Below, in pieces: positions 45,517 to 54,450 of a DNA stretch of 64,000 nt. The DNA comes from Mucilaginibacter sp. 44-25. Its GTDB lineage: Bacteria; Bacteroidota; Bacteroidia; Sphingobacteriales; Sphingobacteriaceae. The notes under the pieces are model-generated. The model saw only the letters and a list, made by a program, of their open reading frames with translations, was not told where the DNA came from and made no database searches. The position numbers and the translations under genes are program-made. Numbering within the stretch: position 1 is the first letter of the stretch; the number at the start of each line of letters is the position of its first letter. The stretch lies in the NCBI GenBank assembly GCA_001898335.1, contig MKTS01000011.1:1-64000 (forward strand), in the 5' to 3' direction.

Positions 45517-47517
45517 ATGGAAGAAACCAGAGAGCAGCAAAAACTCCATGGGTTTCTGCAATGCGCCATCTATATATCCATAGGTTTAGAAGCTGCTATT
45601 TTTATTTACCATGACGCCCCTTTCTGGGGCATTTTTTTTACCCCACTGGATAAGCTTAGCCACCTGGTCATTTACTCTGCCCAGGTTTATAGTAAGCTGA
45701 CCACGTTTGGCCTTATCTGCCTGGTCAGCATCGGTACGCTGGCAAAAAAGAAAACAGACCTCGACCCTAAAAAGCATATCATCTATCCGCTTGCTATCGG
45801 TCTGTTTTTATTCTTCGGCAGCCTTGTATTTGCGGGGCGTGCCTCCCCGGTAGCATTTGCCTATACCAGCTGGTATAACCTGCTTTACCTGGTCTGCTCT
45901 TTTACCGGGGCGCTCATGGTGAGCCTGTCTATGGACAACATCTCCAAGTTCATCAAATCAGGCCTGGGCAAGGACAAATGGAATACGGAGGCGGAAAGCT
46001 TCATGCAGCCGGTCAAGCGGGTGGATACACCTTATTCGGTCAATATCCCCATGCTTTTCTATTACAAGGGAAAGGTGCGAAACGGCTGGATCAATATCTG
46101 CAATGTTTTTCGCGGGACGATGGTGATCGGTACACCCGGTTCGGGTAAATCGTTTAGTATAGTCAATCCTTTTATCCGTCAGCTGATTGCCAAAGAATTT
46201 GCGGTCTGTCTCTACGATTTCAAGTTCCCTGACCTCGGCCATATCGCCTATTACCATTACCTGCTGGCCAAGCAGAACGGGAAATTAAAAGGCTTCGCCT
46301 TTCATGTCATCAACCTAAACGATATTGAAAGAAGTCGCAGGATCAACCCCTGGAGGGCAGATTATATCAAGTCATTGGCCGATGCAGCGGAAACTGCCGA
46401 AGCTTTGGTAGAGGCATTAAAAAAAGGCGACCGTTCCGGTGGCAGCGACCAGTTCTTCACGCAATCTGCTATTAACTTCCTGGCATCCTGTGTTTATTTC
46501 ATGAGCAAATATAAAGGCGGCATCTATTCCAGCTTTCCTCATGTACTGGCCTTGTTGAACCGCTCTTACGAGGAAATATTTAATGCATTGACTTCCGAAC
46601 CGGAACTTCGTTCGCTGCTATCGCCCTTCATGACTGCTTATAACGCTAAAGCGTTTGATCAGTTAGAGGGACAGATCGGTACACTGAAGATATTTATCAG
46701 CCGGTTGGCTACAAAGGAAACGTACTGGGTATTCTCCGGCAATGATTTTGATTTGAAAATTTCAGACAAGGAAAATCCCGGAATGCTGGTGCTGGCAAAC
46801 GATCCGAATACCCAAAATATTAATTCGGCCTGTTATTCCATCATCATCAACCGCCTGACCAAGCTGATCAATACCAAAGGCAATTTGCCTTCTGCACTGA
46901 TCGTGGATGAGGTACCCACCTTATTTGTTCACCGGGTGGAAAATCTAATAGCAACTGCCAGGTCGAATAAGGTAGCCGTTTTGATGGGATTACAGGAGTT
47001 GCCACAGTTCAACCAGCAATACGGAAAAGATACCGCAGCCACCATCACCGCCGTAGTGGGTACTGTGCTTTCCGGCTCCGTTAGGAATAAGGATACTTTG
47101 GAATGGTTGGAGCGCCTCTTTGGTAAATCCAAACAGATCGGTGAAGGCCTGTCCATCGACCGCAATAAAACCTCGACTTCCCTGAATGAAAAACTGGAAG
47201 CCCTTATTCCGGCAGGGAAGATCGCATCGCTCAATTCCGGCGAGATGGTTGGCGTCATCGCCTCCGATGTACAGGAAAAGTTTACCGGGCAATTTGAAAC
47301 GTCCGCGATCAACTGCCGGATCAATCTCGATATGGAAGCCATCAAGCGGGAAGAAAAAGGCTATAAGCCTTTGCCGTCCTTTTATGATTTCGGCGGCAAG
47401 CTGGATGAAAAACTCCGGCAGAACTTTAACCATATCAGCCAGGAAATACAGGAAATGGTATTGGCCTTTAAGCCGCCAACCCCCACAGTACCAGTTAAAG
47501 CCACCATGAAGAAATGA
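45517..47517 (+). CDS. Type IV coupling protein (VirD4/TraG-type)
   Basis: A 666-residue coupling ATPase. Three to four membrane helices lie in residues 15-145, then the Walker A GTPGSGKSF (about 205-213), a Walker B LIVDEVP near 465 and a characteristic ATARSNKVAVLMGLQELPQF segment. It links the relaxase-DNA complex to the mating channel. It overlaps the next gene by 4 bases. Confidence 0.95.
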   Translation: MEETREQQKLHGFLQCAIYISIGLEAAIFIYHDAPFWGIFFTPLDKLSHLVIYSAQVYSKLTTFGLICLVSIGTLAKKKTDLDPKKHIIYPLAIGLFLFFGSLVFAGRASPVAFAYTSWYNLLYLVCSFTGALMVSLSMDNISKFIKSGLGKDKWNTEAESFMQPVKRVDTPYSVNIPMLFYYKGKVRNGWINICNVFRGTMVIGTPGSGKSFSIVNPFIRQLIAKEFAVCLYDFKFPDLGHIAYYHYLLAKQNGKLKGFAFHVINLNDIERSRRINPWRADYIKSLADAAETAEALVEALKKGDRSGGSDQFFTQSAINFLASCVYFMSKYKGGIYSSFPHVLALLNRSYEEIFNALTSEPELRSLLSPFMTAYNAKAFDQLEGQIGTLKIFISRLATKETYWVFSGNDFDLKISDKENPGMLVLANDPNTQNINSACYSIIINRLTKLINTKGNLPSALIVDEVPTLFVHRVENLIATARSNKVAVLMGLQELPQFNQQYGKDTAATITAVVGTVLSGSVRNKDTLEWLERLFGKSKQIGEGLSIDRNKTSTSLNEKLEALIPAGKIASLNSGEMVGVIASDVQEKFTGQFETSAINCRINLDMEAIKREEKGYKPLPSFYDFGGKLDEKLRQNFNHISQEIQEMVLAFKPPTPTVPVKATMKK

Positions 47518-47933
47518 AAGAAGAAACAAACGAAATACAGTTACCTCATTATTTGCTGGTACACCCTGATTTGAAAGATGACCCGGTAAATAAACAGAAC
47601 GAGATCGGTTTTATTACGGCTGCGATCCTGAACACCGATGAATTTTATGTGGGTTTTGATGATCACCAGGTTGGCTTCTACGGCGCTGATGCGCTGCTCA
47701 CCTTCAAATATCCGGGCGATATCTATGATTTCCTGCATGAAAATGCGCTGACCTTATCCGTTGATGATTTTAAAGACCTCAAAAACATCGCGCTTTTACT
47801 GGATCATGGAACTGAAAAACATATCCGCACGGCGATGGAGCTGGTTAAAAAGAACGGTAACATTCACGATGCGGTAACCATTGGTTTAGACCGCTTTCTT
47901 GGAATAGATCAAACCAGGGGTTTGAAAAGATAG
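47514..47933 (+). CDS. Hypothetical protein, family of three, copy 1
   Basis: A 139-residue acidic protein with a beta-rich N-terminal half (LVHPDLKDDPVNKQNEIGFI) and a helical C-terminal half (LSVDDFKDLKNIALLLDHGT). Two clear relatives follow in tandem at 47986 and 48410. It is co-transcribed with the coupling protein. Function unknown. Confidence 0.6.
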   Translation: MKEETNEIQLPHYLLVHPDLKDDPVNKQNEIGFITAAILNTDEFYVGFDDHQVGFYGADALLTFKYPGDIYDFLHENALTLSVDDFKDLKNIALLLDHGTEKHIRTAMELVKKNGNIHDAVTIGLDRFLGIDQTRGLKR

Positions 47934-47985
47934 GGCCTTGCAGGCCAAATTCCTTCAATACAAACAAACATCTAAAGCAAAAAAC

Positions 47986-48390
47986 ATGAAACAGGAAGAA
48001 ACCATAGGCTTAATGGTCATGGTCAGCCCCGTCCTCTGGACCTCTGACCATTGTGGCAAAATCGGCCTCATTGAATTTACAGACTTTGAGGCTGATAAAA
48101 TAGGCGTAGCATTCGAGGGCGAGGAAGTAGATTCCTTCAGCGCAAAAACACTGTTTGTCCTGAAAACCACCGAAGAGTTAAAGGAATTGGCAGAAAAATT
48201 CAAGTCCGTGCAATGGCCGCCTGTAGCCCAAAATCTCCAAACACTGGGTTTGCTGCAGGCATCCGAATCGCCCGATCAGCTGACGAAAGCCTATATACTT
48301 ATACAGGATGATCCGGAACTCCATCGTGAGGCGACCATCAGGCTGAACGAGGTCCTGGACTTAACGCCAACCCGAAAAATTGGCAGGTAA
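47986..48390 (+). CDS. Hypothetical protein, family of three, copy 2
   Basis: A 134-residue protein with the same two-part layout (LMVMVSPVLWTSDHCGKIGLIEF, later QLTKAYILIQDDPELHREAT). I start at 47986, giving MKQEETIGLM. It is the most diverged of the three copies. Function unknown. Confidence 0.6.
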   Translation: MKQEETIGLMVMVSPVLWTSDHCGKIGLIEFTDFEADKIGVAFEGEEVDSFSAKTLFVLKTTEELKELAEKFKSVQWPPVAQNLQTLGLLQASESPDQLTKAYILIQDDPELHREATIRLNEVLDLTPTRKIGR

Positions 48391-48409
48391 ACATTAAACA
48401 ATAATTATC

Positions 48410-48817
48410 ATGGAAAATCAAACCTTAGCCGGTACACTCGTTTTGGTGCAGCCGGATTTAGAAATTGACCGGGAAGCAAAACGGGGCCAGATCGGCGTGT
48501 TAACCTATGCCAGGTCTGAAACAGAAAATTATGTACGGTTTCCTGCGGGCGGGGAAGCATTTTACCCTGCTGCGCAGGTCATGATGCTAAAAGATAAACA
48601 GGAGATCTTCAATGACCTGACCAGCAACGGCTCGTCCATGCCACTCGATGACTTTAAGGCTATGTACAAGATCATGCTGTTGCAGGACAGGGGCACTTCC
48701 CAGGCTTTATACTCCGCATTAGCTATCGCTAACGATCATCCCGGTTTGCAGGAAAAAGTGTTGGATTCTATCAGCCCTGCTCAAAAACAGGAATTGGCGA
48801 AATCTTACAGCCGATGA
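48410..48817 (+). CDS. Hypothetical protein, family of three, copy 3
   Basis: A 135-residue protein resembling copy 1 (LVLVQPDLEIDREAKRGQIG, later MPLDDFKAMYKIMLLQDRGT, then ALAIANDHPGLQEKVLDSI). It overlaps the M23 peptidase gene by 4 bases. Function unknown; a transfer-associated regulatory or structural protein is possible. Confidence 0.6.
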   Translation: MENQTLAGTLVLVQPDLEIDREAKRGQIGVLTYARSETENYVRFPAGGEAFYPAAQVMMLKDKQEIFNDLTSNGSSMPLDDFKAMYKIMLLQDRGTSQALYSALAIANDHPGLQEKVLDSISPAQKQELAKSYSR

Positions 48818-49290
48818 AACTGCTGATCAGCTTTTGCCTGGTCTGCCTGCCCCTTAAACATCTAAAAATAAATTCTGAATACGGTTACCGTATCCATCCG
48901 CTTACCGGCAAATACGCCATGCATTCGGGTGTCGATCTAAAAGCCCGCCATGATACGGTTTATGCGATCCTTAGTGGACTGGTCAAAACAACCGGCTATG
49001 ATAATGGCCTGGGCATCAACGTTCGGCTCGCCCATGGCGATGTCGAATCCATATACGGCCACCTCAGTCAAATTTTTGTAATACCCACCGATAGCGTAAC
49101 CGCCGGTGAGCCTATTGGCATCACTGGAGCTACCGGACACGTGACCGGCGAGCATTTACACTTCAGTATTTGCTACAGGCATCAATACATCAATCCAATT
49201 AAACTTTTATACAAACTGCTAAAAAAACAAGAAAATGAGCAAAACTTTCAAAGCACTGCCGATCCAGCTTTCAGACAAGCTGATCGCTGA
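48814..49290 (+). CDS. M23-family peptidoglycan endopeptidase
   Basis: A 158-residue metallopeptidase of the LytM type. The metal-binding pattern is H37xxxD41 (HSGVDL) and HLHFS with His114 and His116, with another His83 in YGHLS. The N-terminus is hydrophobic, so it is exported. It likely opens the cell wall locally for the mating channel. Its end overlaps the ArdC gene by 56 bases in another frame. Confidence 0.9.
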   Translation: MKLLISFCLVCLPLKHLKINSEYGYRIHPLTGKYAMHSGVDLKARHDTVYAILSGLVKTTGYDNGLGINVRLAHGDVESIYGHLSQIFVIPTDSVTAGEPIGITGATGHVTGEHLHFSICYRHQYINPIKLLYKLLKKQENEQNFQSTADPAFRQADR

Positions 49291-50413
49291 AATTAAGGAT
49301 GGTAATTCCCTTTTTCAAAAACCGGTAAAAGAAAATGGCATGCCTGCCTTTGTAAAACCGATCAATCCCACAACCGGTAAAGGCTACAGCGCCATGAATG
49401 CGCTGATCCTCGGGATGCAGCGCCATGACGACCCGCGGTGGATGTCGGCAGATGCGGCACGTTATGCGGGTAACTGGGTGAAAAAAGAAGAAAAAGGCAC
49501 ACTGATCGAATTTCCAAAGACCAGCGACATCCAAGCCATCCGTACCGCTGAAGGCAAACCAATTAAGGATGATGCGGGTGTTACGCAAACCAAAACCGTG
49601 GAATTCGATAAACCGCAGCGTGGTCAGGCTTTCCTTTTCAATGGAAGCCAGTTAAAGGATATGCAGCCCCTGGAGGAATTTTTGGCCAAACAAGATGAGG
49701 GCCAAACGCTATCCCCTGTTGAAAGGGCCAATAAACTGATCGAAGACAGCAAAGCGGTGATCATCCACGGCGGGCAGGAAGCTTATTACGATAAGCAACG
49801 GGATGCCATCATTATGCCTGAACCGGAACATTTTGAGAACGAAACCAAATACCTGCAGGCGGCCATACATCAGCTGGCGCATTGGACAGGCCACGAGGAC
49901 CGTTTGAAACGCCCGATGGAAGGCAAATTTGGTTCGCTGGATTATGCCCGCGAGGAAATGCGGGCTGCCATTGCCGGAATCCTTATCGGTGGCGAACTTA
50001 AGATCGGCCATAACTTCGGACAGCAGGCTGCGTATATGAGCACCTTTGCCAAGATCTTAAAGGATGAGCCTTTTGAAATTGCCAAAGCTGCCAGGGACGC
50101 GCAAAAGATCGCCAATCTGCTATTGGGGGTTTCACAAAAGCGGGAACAAAAACAAGGTGCTGAACCAGTAGGTTTTAAACAGGGCGATGAGATCGCATAC
50201 ATGGACACCACCTATAAAGTTTTGGAAACCTATAAAACCAAAAGCATCAAAGTGGAAGATGCCGCTGGTGCCCGCAAGGTATTAAAACCGGATTATGGCC
50301 TTTACAAATCCCTGTTAGAGGCTAAAACCAACCCGCGTGAACCAGAAATGGTACTGGAGGAAGAACAGGGCCAGTCCGAGGAGCAAGGTCAGCAACATAA
50401 AATAGGCCGTTAG
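49235..50413 (+). CDS. ArdC-like antirestriction protein with altered zincin motif
   Basis: A 392-residue ArdC-type protein. The N-terminal ssDNA-binding domain (about residues 20-110, GKGYSAMNALILGMQRHDDP, RWMSADAARYAGNWVKK) precedes a zincin-like peptidase domain with HQLAHWTGH at 212-220. The usual motif is HExxH, and here the catalytic Glu is Gln213. A C-terminal extension ends in a Glu/Gln-rich tail. ArdC protects incoming single-stranded DNA from restriction. The peptidase is probably inactive. Confidence 0.85.
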   Translation: MSKTFKALPIQLSDKLIAEIKDGNSLFQKPVKENGMPAFVKPINPTTGKGYSAMNALILGMQRHDDPRWMSADAARYAGNWVKKEEKGTLIEFPKTSDIQAIRTAEGKPIKDDAGVTQTKTVEFDKPQRGQAFLFNGSQLKDMQPLEEFLAKQDEGQTLSPVERANKLIEDSKAVIIHGGQEAYYDKQRDAIIMPEPEHFENETKYLQAAIHQLAHWTGHEDRLKRPMEGKFGSLDYAREEMRAAIAGILIGGELKIGHNFGQQAAYMSTFAKILKDEPFEIAKAARDAQKIANLLLGVSQKREQKQGAEPVGFKQGDEIAYMDTTYKVLETYKTKSIKVEDAAGARKVLKPDYGLYKSLLEAKTNPREPEMVLEEEQGQSEEQGQQHKIGR

Positions 50414-50414
50414 T

Positions 50415-51185
50415 ATGAACCCGATCATGTTTCAAGAAAATGATCTCCCGGTCAAGGACCTGGAGACTATCGGGCTGGCTTCTGGCGGGCAGCTCCTGTT
50501 AAACGTCGATGACCTGAAAGCACTGCTTTCAGGTCGCCGAACAGGCCTAATGGAATTACATGACCTGGAAGCCGAAAATGTCAAGATCAAATCCATCAAC
50601 GCCAAGATATCACTGAAACCAAATGAAAAGGGACAGCTTGACCTCCTGATCCACCCGATTTACCGTGACGCGGAAATTCCCGACCTGCTGACCAATAATG
50701 AAGCCCTGCAATTACAAAAGGGTGAAGTTGGCAGCGTGCTGCGGATCGCGCTCGATAACCATGGCAATAAAAAGGAAATGTTGGTAGAATACGATCCGGA
50801 AACCAAGGAGTTTATCGTTTCTGACACAGAGAAGATCCTGGCACCTGATATGGTTAATAACGAATTCCTGACCCAGGCTCAAAAAGAACAATACCGGAAG
50901 GGCAAGGAAGTGCAGGTCGCTGATGGCACCCGCTTCAGCTATTCGGCAACGGATAAGCACGGCATTCGTTCCAATAAACTGGCCCTGGTGGCATCTATTC
51001 TGATGGACGGTGGTTTATCCTATATGGTGTTTAAAGGGCTGAATGCCCTGTTCAATAAGAAACGTGATCCGGCAGCAGCTGCGAAATTGAGCCCCGGTTA
51101 TTACCAGGCCATCAAGGATATCGAGAACCAGCATGGGTTCAAACCGCACGAGTTTGAGCGTTCGCAATCCCGAAAAGGACGATAA
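50415..51185 (+). CDS. DUF4099/DUF3945-like conjugation-associated protein
   Basis: A 256-residue protein. The N-terminal DUF4099-like part (FQENDLPVKDLETIGLASGG, LLSGRRTG) precedes a DUF3945-like region (LTQAQKEQYRKGKEVQVADG). Proteins with these domains are common on Bacteroidetes conjugative elements and have unknown function. It starts 1 base after the ArdC stop and is probably co-translated. Confidence 0.75.
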   Translation: MNPIMFQENDLPVKDLETIGLASGGQLLLNVDDLKALLSGRRTGLMELHDLEAENVKIKSINAKISLKPNEKGQLDLLIHPIYRDAEIPDLLTNNEALQLQKGEVGSVLRIALDNHGNKKEMLVEYDPETKEFIVSDTEKILAPDMVNNEFLTQAQKEQYRKGKEVQVADGTRFSYSATDKHGIRSNKLALVASILMDGGLSYMVFKGLNALFNKKRDPAAAAKLSPGYYQAIKDIENQHGFKPHEFERSQSRKGR

Positions 51186-51190
51186 TAACT

Positions 51191-51787
51191 ATGAATCCCC
51201 TTTTAACAGGGCTTGGCATTTCTTTGGAGATTCAAATCTTTTTTGGGGCAGCAACTGAACTAACCTTTAGCTATGGCGATCAGTTTGAACGCTATGGTTC
51301 TGGCTATCATATCGTGCCCTCCACACAAAACCTTTGGGTGGCCGGGCTGCCTAATGCAACACATCTGATCATTACGTATTCAGTGATGGAAGCGATGGCG
51401 TTTATCACGCTTAACCGCCATCGTTTTCCACGGCTGGAGCAGCTGGCATTTGTAGCTATCGGCAACAGGCTGCATTTAGAACAGGGAGACTGGATCAGAC
51501 AGAATTATCCCGGACGCAAAGTTACCCTGGTTTTTGGCAAAGATATGATCGGAAATATTACCGATATCAAATTGGCTGCTGCCATCAAAGGTATATCGCT
51601 CAGGATAATATCTAAAGATAACGAGATCCATATTTACAGTGATAAGTATCTGCAGATTTTTACGCAGGAGCAAATTTCCCTTCATGCCTTCCAGGAATCC
51701 TTTGGCGTACGTCCCCGTTTCCGAACCGCCAAGCCGGCTCGATCATTAACCTTTTTAGAACAATTACAATATGACTCAGAACGATGA
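51191..51787 (+). CDS. Toprim-like hypothetical protein
   Basis: A 198-residue protein. The middle resembles a divergent Toprim fold: LIITYSVMEAMAFITL may stand for the Glu motif, and VTLVFGKDMIGNITDIKLAA for the Asp-x-Asp region, but the second Asp is missing. Such proteins in these elements may process nucleic acids. It overlaps the next gene by 17 bases. Assignment is tentative. Confidence 0.5.
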   Translation: MNPLLTGLGISLEIQIFFGAATELTFSYGDQFERYGSGYHIVPSTQNLWVAGLPNATHLIITYSVMEAMAFITLNRHRFPRLEQLAFVAIGNRLHLEQGDWIRQNYPGRKVTLVFGKDMIGNITDIKLAAAIKGISLRIISKDNEIHIYSDKYLQIFTQEQISLHAFQESFGVRPRFRTAKPARSLTFLEQLQYDSER

Positions 51788-52229
51788 TATTTTATTGAGG
51801 CCGGCTATGCTGTTCGCCTTTTTCAAAGCATTCCCGCTTATCCTGTTAGCGCTGACGTTTCTGATGCTGGCCTGGTACCTCTCTCCTTATTTTATACTGT
51901 TTAGCCTTGCAGTATGCGGGGTGGCCTGGTACCGGCTGCTATACATCCGTAGTTATAAATATCTGGTTAGTGCAGAATACATCCTGATCACAAAGGGGAT
52001 ATTCTTTAAACGCATTGACCAGGTGGAAATGTTTAGGGTGAAAGATTACATTATTACCCAGCCATTTATGTTGCAAATATGCAAACTGATGTACCTCACC
52101 TTAAAAAGTACAGATGAAGAAAATAAGGTTATCCGCTTTGAGGGTATTCCTGAATCCGGCATCCTTGATACCATTCGTGATAGGGTTTTGAACGCCCGTA
52201 AAAACAATAATATTTACGAATTAAATTAA
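51771..52229 (+). CDS. Membrane protein with PH-like (bPH2) domain
   Basis: A 152-residue protein with two membrane helices in residues 15-55 and a C-terminal pleckstrin-like domain (YLVSAEYILITKGIFFKRID, RFEGIPESG). Such bPH2 proteins are membrane-associated and mostly of unknown role. It overlaps the preceding gene by 17 bases. Confidence 0.75.
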   Translation: MTQNDDILLRPAMLFAFFKAFPLILLALTFLMLAWYLSPYFILFSLAVCGVAWYRLLYIRSYKYLVSAEYILITKGIFFKRIDQVEMFRVKDYIITQPFMLQICKLMYLTLKSTDEENKVIRFEGIPESGILDTIRDRVLNARKNNNIYELN

Positions 52230-52241
52230 CTAAGCACTTGG

Positions 52242-52266
52242 AAATTACTAATTTAATTAGTAATTT
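52242..52266. repeat. Perfect 11-bp inverted repeat
   Basis: AAATTACTAAT and ATTAGTAATTT flank a three-base centre. It lies 21 bases before the small membrane-protein gene at 52287. It has no G+C stem, so an operator is more likely than a terminator. Confidence 0.5.
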
Positions 52267-52286
52267 TAATTAATTGATTTAACGCC

Positions 52287-52565
52287 ATGAAAGCCATCAT
52301 ACGTAACATTTTATTAGCCTGTATTATTTCCATGTTTGCCTTTTTTGGCGCTGTTGGAAGGATGCATACTAAGGCTGAAATGACTGAAGCTCAAAGGGCG
52401 GAGGCAAGGAAGGAAACATTAACCTGTTTAGCTGTTGCTTTCATAGCTTGCGGTGCCTGTGCTTGGAGGTGTAATGTTCTTTATAAAAGAATGAATGAAG
52501 AACGGGAGTACCAGCGCAGGTTCAATGAATACATGCGCAACTCGGCCTTTAACAGGCATTATTGA
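52287..52565 (+). CDS. Small membrane protein
   Basis: A 92-residue protein with two hydrophobic helices (residues 5-24 and 49-66) and a charged C-terminus rich in Arg and Glu. It has no known family. It stands alone between the bPH2 gene and the mercury operon, possibly governed by the perfect inverted repeat upstream. Confidence 0.5.
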   Translation: MKAIIRNILLACIISMFAFFGAVGRMHTKAEMTEAQRAEARKETLTCLAVAFIACGACAWRCNVLYKRMNEEREYQRRFNEYMRNSAFNRHY

Positions 52566-52669
52566 AAACCCGTCGATTAGTTTAATTTTTTATTAATTTG
52601 CAAAATCAAAATACCGGCGATCTGCCGGTTAATTGTGATAAGGTTTCCTCTAAAAATAAAGCCACATGG

Positions 52670-52740
52670 AAATAAGATTATATCTTAAATAAGAAAAGGG
52701 TATAATCTTATTTAAGTAATTGCTTAAATACTTATATTTG
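52670..52740 (+). promoter_or_regulatory. Operator and promoter of the mer-like operon
   Basis: A perfect 13-bp inverted repeat (52670-52682 with 52701-52713) lies before the ArsR-type gene, followed by TATATTTG (52733-52740), which fits the Bacteroidetes -7 box TAnnTTTG. Repression by the ArsR-type protein at this site, released by mercury or another metal, is the natural reading. Confidence 0.65.
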
Positions 52741-52755
52741 TATTTTAATTCAATT

Positions 52756-53118
52756 ATGAGTATATGTAGCCGAATATTTGCAGATGCAGCGCAGATTAAT
52801 ATCTGCAAAGAATCACTTCAAATAAAGCAACCTATTTTCACTGAGCTTGCTCAAGTCTTGTCGCTATCAGGTAATGAGGTTCGACTAAAAATACTTTTCC
52901 TGTTACAACAGGAAAATGAGCTTTGCCCTTGCGACCTGAGTGACATATTGGGTATGACTATTCCTGCCATATCCCAGCATCTTCGCAAACTTAAGGATGG
53001 CAATATTATAAAATTCCGTAAAAGCGGCCAGACCATTTTCTACTCGCTTTGCAATACAAGTCAATTGCTGCCTTTGTTTAATCTATTGCAAACTCCTTTA
53101 ACAACAGAATCAATATGA
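52756..53118 (+). CDS. ArsR/SmtB-family metal-responsive regulator
   Basis: A 120-residue winged-helix repressor. A Cys pair in ELCPCDLSDIL (Cys57 and Cys59) matches the ArsR metal-sensing helix, and the recognition helix follows (TIPAISQHLRKLKDG). It should release the upstream operator on binding a thiophilic metal. I start at the ATG at 52756, 16 bases after the -7 box. It overlaps the MerTP gene by 4 bases. Confidence 0.9.
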   Translation: MSICSRIFADAAQINICKESLQIKQPIFTELAQVLSLSGNEVRLKILFLLQQENELCPCDLSDILGMTIPAISQHLRKLKDGNIIKFRKSGQTIFYSLCNTSQLLPLFNLLQTPLTTESI

Positions 53119-53714
53119 TTACCACTAATACAAATAAAAGTTGGATACCAGGTTTACTTGCTGCTTTAGCAGCATCGTTGTGCTGTATTACGCCGATGGT
53201 TGCTCTATTAGGAGGCGTTAGCGGTTTAGCTTCATCTTTTTCATGGATTGAACCCGCAAGACCTTACCTAATTGGTTTTACGGTTCTCGTCTTCGCATTT
53301 GCATGGTATCGGCAGTATAACTCAAAAGCGCAAACTAATGATTGTTGTGATGTGAAACCCGTTTCCTTTTGGCAATCAAAAAAGTTTTTACTGATTGTTA
53401 CTGTGTTATCCGCCATATTGATAGCCTTCCCTTACTATTCATCAGTCTTGTATGGTGCACCAAAACAATCTTCTGCACTAACCATTCAACAAAGCGATTT
53501 GAAATGGGTGCAACTGACCGTTAGAGGCATGGGATGTGCTGACTGTACCAAACATATCGATGGGGTATTATCCAAAGTTCCGGGTGTAGTTAAAGTGTCT
53601 ACCTCCTTTGAGAAAGCGCAGACTTCGGTTAATTACGATCCTAAAAAAACATCAGCAGACAGCCTGAAAAACAAAGTTGCCCAAATAGGTTATCAGGTTA
53701 CCGCTGTTAAATAA
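53115..53714 (+). CDS. merTP: MerTP mercuric ion transport fusion
   Basis: A 199-residue protein with three membrane helices. The MerT part has the CC pair at residues 23-24 and a DCCD pair after the second helix. A C-terminal heavy-metal-associated domain carries GMGCADC near residue 138, like MerP. It takes up Hg(II) for reduction in the cell, although no mercuric reductase gene is visible here. The fusion is typical of Bacteroidetes. Confidence 0.9.
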   Translation: MITTNTNKSWIPGLLAALAASLCCITPMVALLGGVSGLASSFSWIEPARPYLIGFTVLVFAFAWYRQYNSKAQTNDCCDVKPVSFWQSKKFLLIVTVLSAILIAFPYYSSVLYGAPKQSSALTIQQSDLKWVQLTVRGMGCADCTKHIDGVLSKVPGVVKVSTSFEKAQTSVNYDPKKTSADSLKNKVAQIGYQVTAVK

Positions 53715-53729
53715 ACTCAAAGAAATACC

Positions 53730-53945
53730 ATGGTCAAAGAAATTCAGTTACAATCTGTGCTAACCTGTCCGAAATGCGGTCATAAAAAGGAAGAAACAAT
53801 GCCTACAGATTCCTGCCAGTACTTTTATGAATGTGAAATGTGTCACTCAAACTTAAAACCACTTGCTGGTGACTGCTGTGTATTTTGCAGTTATGGAACG
53901 GTAAAATGTCCCCCTATACAACAAGGTACTTCATGCTGTCGCTAA
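53730..53945 (+). CDS. GDCCVxC-domain small protein
   Basis: A 71-residue Cys-rich protein (12 Cys) with two CxxC/CxxxC-like pairs (CPKCG, CEMC) and the GDCCVFCSYG motif that gives this family its name. It is commonly found beside mer genes and likely binds thiophilic metal, role otherwise unknown. It is 15 bases after merTP and ends the operon. Confidence 0.9.
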   Translation: MVKEIQLQSVLTCPKCGHKKEETMPTDSCQYFYECEMCHSNLKPLAGDCCVFCSYGTVKCPPIQQGTSCCR

Positions 53946-54450
53946 CTATATGCTGCATTCTATAAAACTAAATCCCAAACAGGATCATAGTATAAAAATA
54001 AGTTTCCTCTTCGTTCTCATGGAACAAGCCTGGGCGCTATCTACAGTTTGGCAGCTTAGGTTTCAGACTTTTTAATCTATTACCTTTTCCGTCCTTTTAG
54101 TTCGTTAAATTTCATTGGTGTTTGGCCATGATAGATGGGCCTTATGATATAAAGCCGCTTTAGCTTGCTTTAATACCGAAACACATGAACTTTACATGCC
54201 ACCGGATGATTTAATGGAATTGCCGGAAGATGTCGTGGTTCTTGAAATACCAAATGAACTACATCTCGATCCTGTTGACTGATTGAAAATAATATACTCC
54301 ACCAGCAACAATCGAGCGATGAAACTCGATCAAAACGTAGTCGGTAAAAACTTCTAAAACCTCAAACTCCATTGAGGCAATAAACGCAAGTTCATTGCGG
54401 GTGATCCTGTAAATCAGGAGCACCTCTATAAATTTTATTATTAAATTATT
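53946..54450. other. Long spacer with a possible gene remnant
   Basis: No complete gene. On the plus strand a frame of about 44 codons to the TGA near 54282 ends with MPPDDLMELPEDVVVLEIPN, which looks like the C-terminus of a decayed protein. On the minus strand a frame of about 60 codons without a convincing start runs across 54255-54450. A weak hairpin is at about 54400-54424. I cannot assign either frame. Confidence 0.35.
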
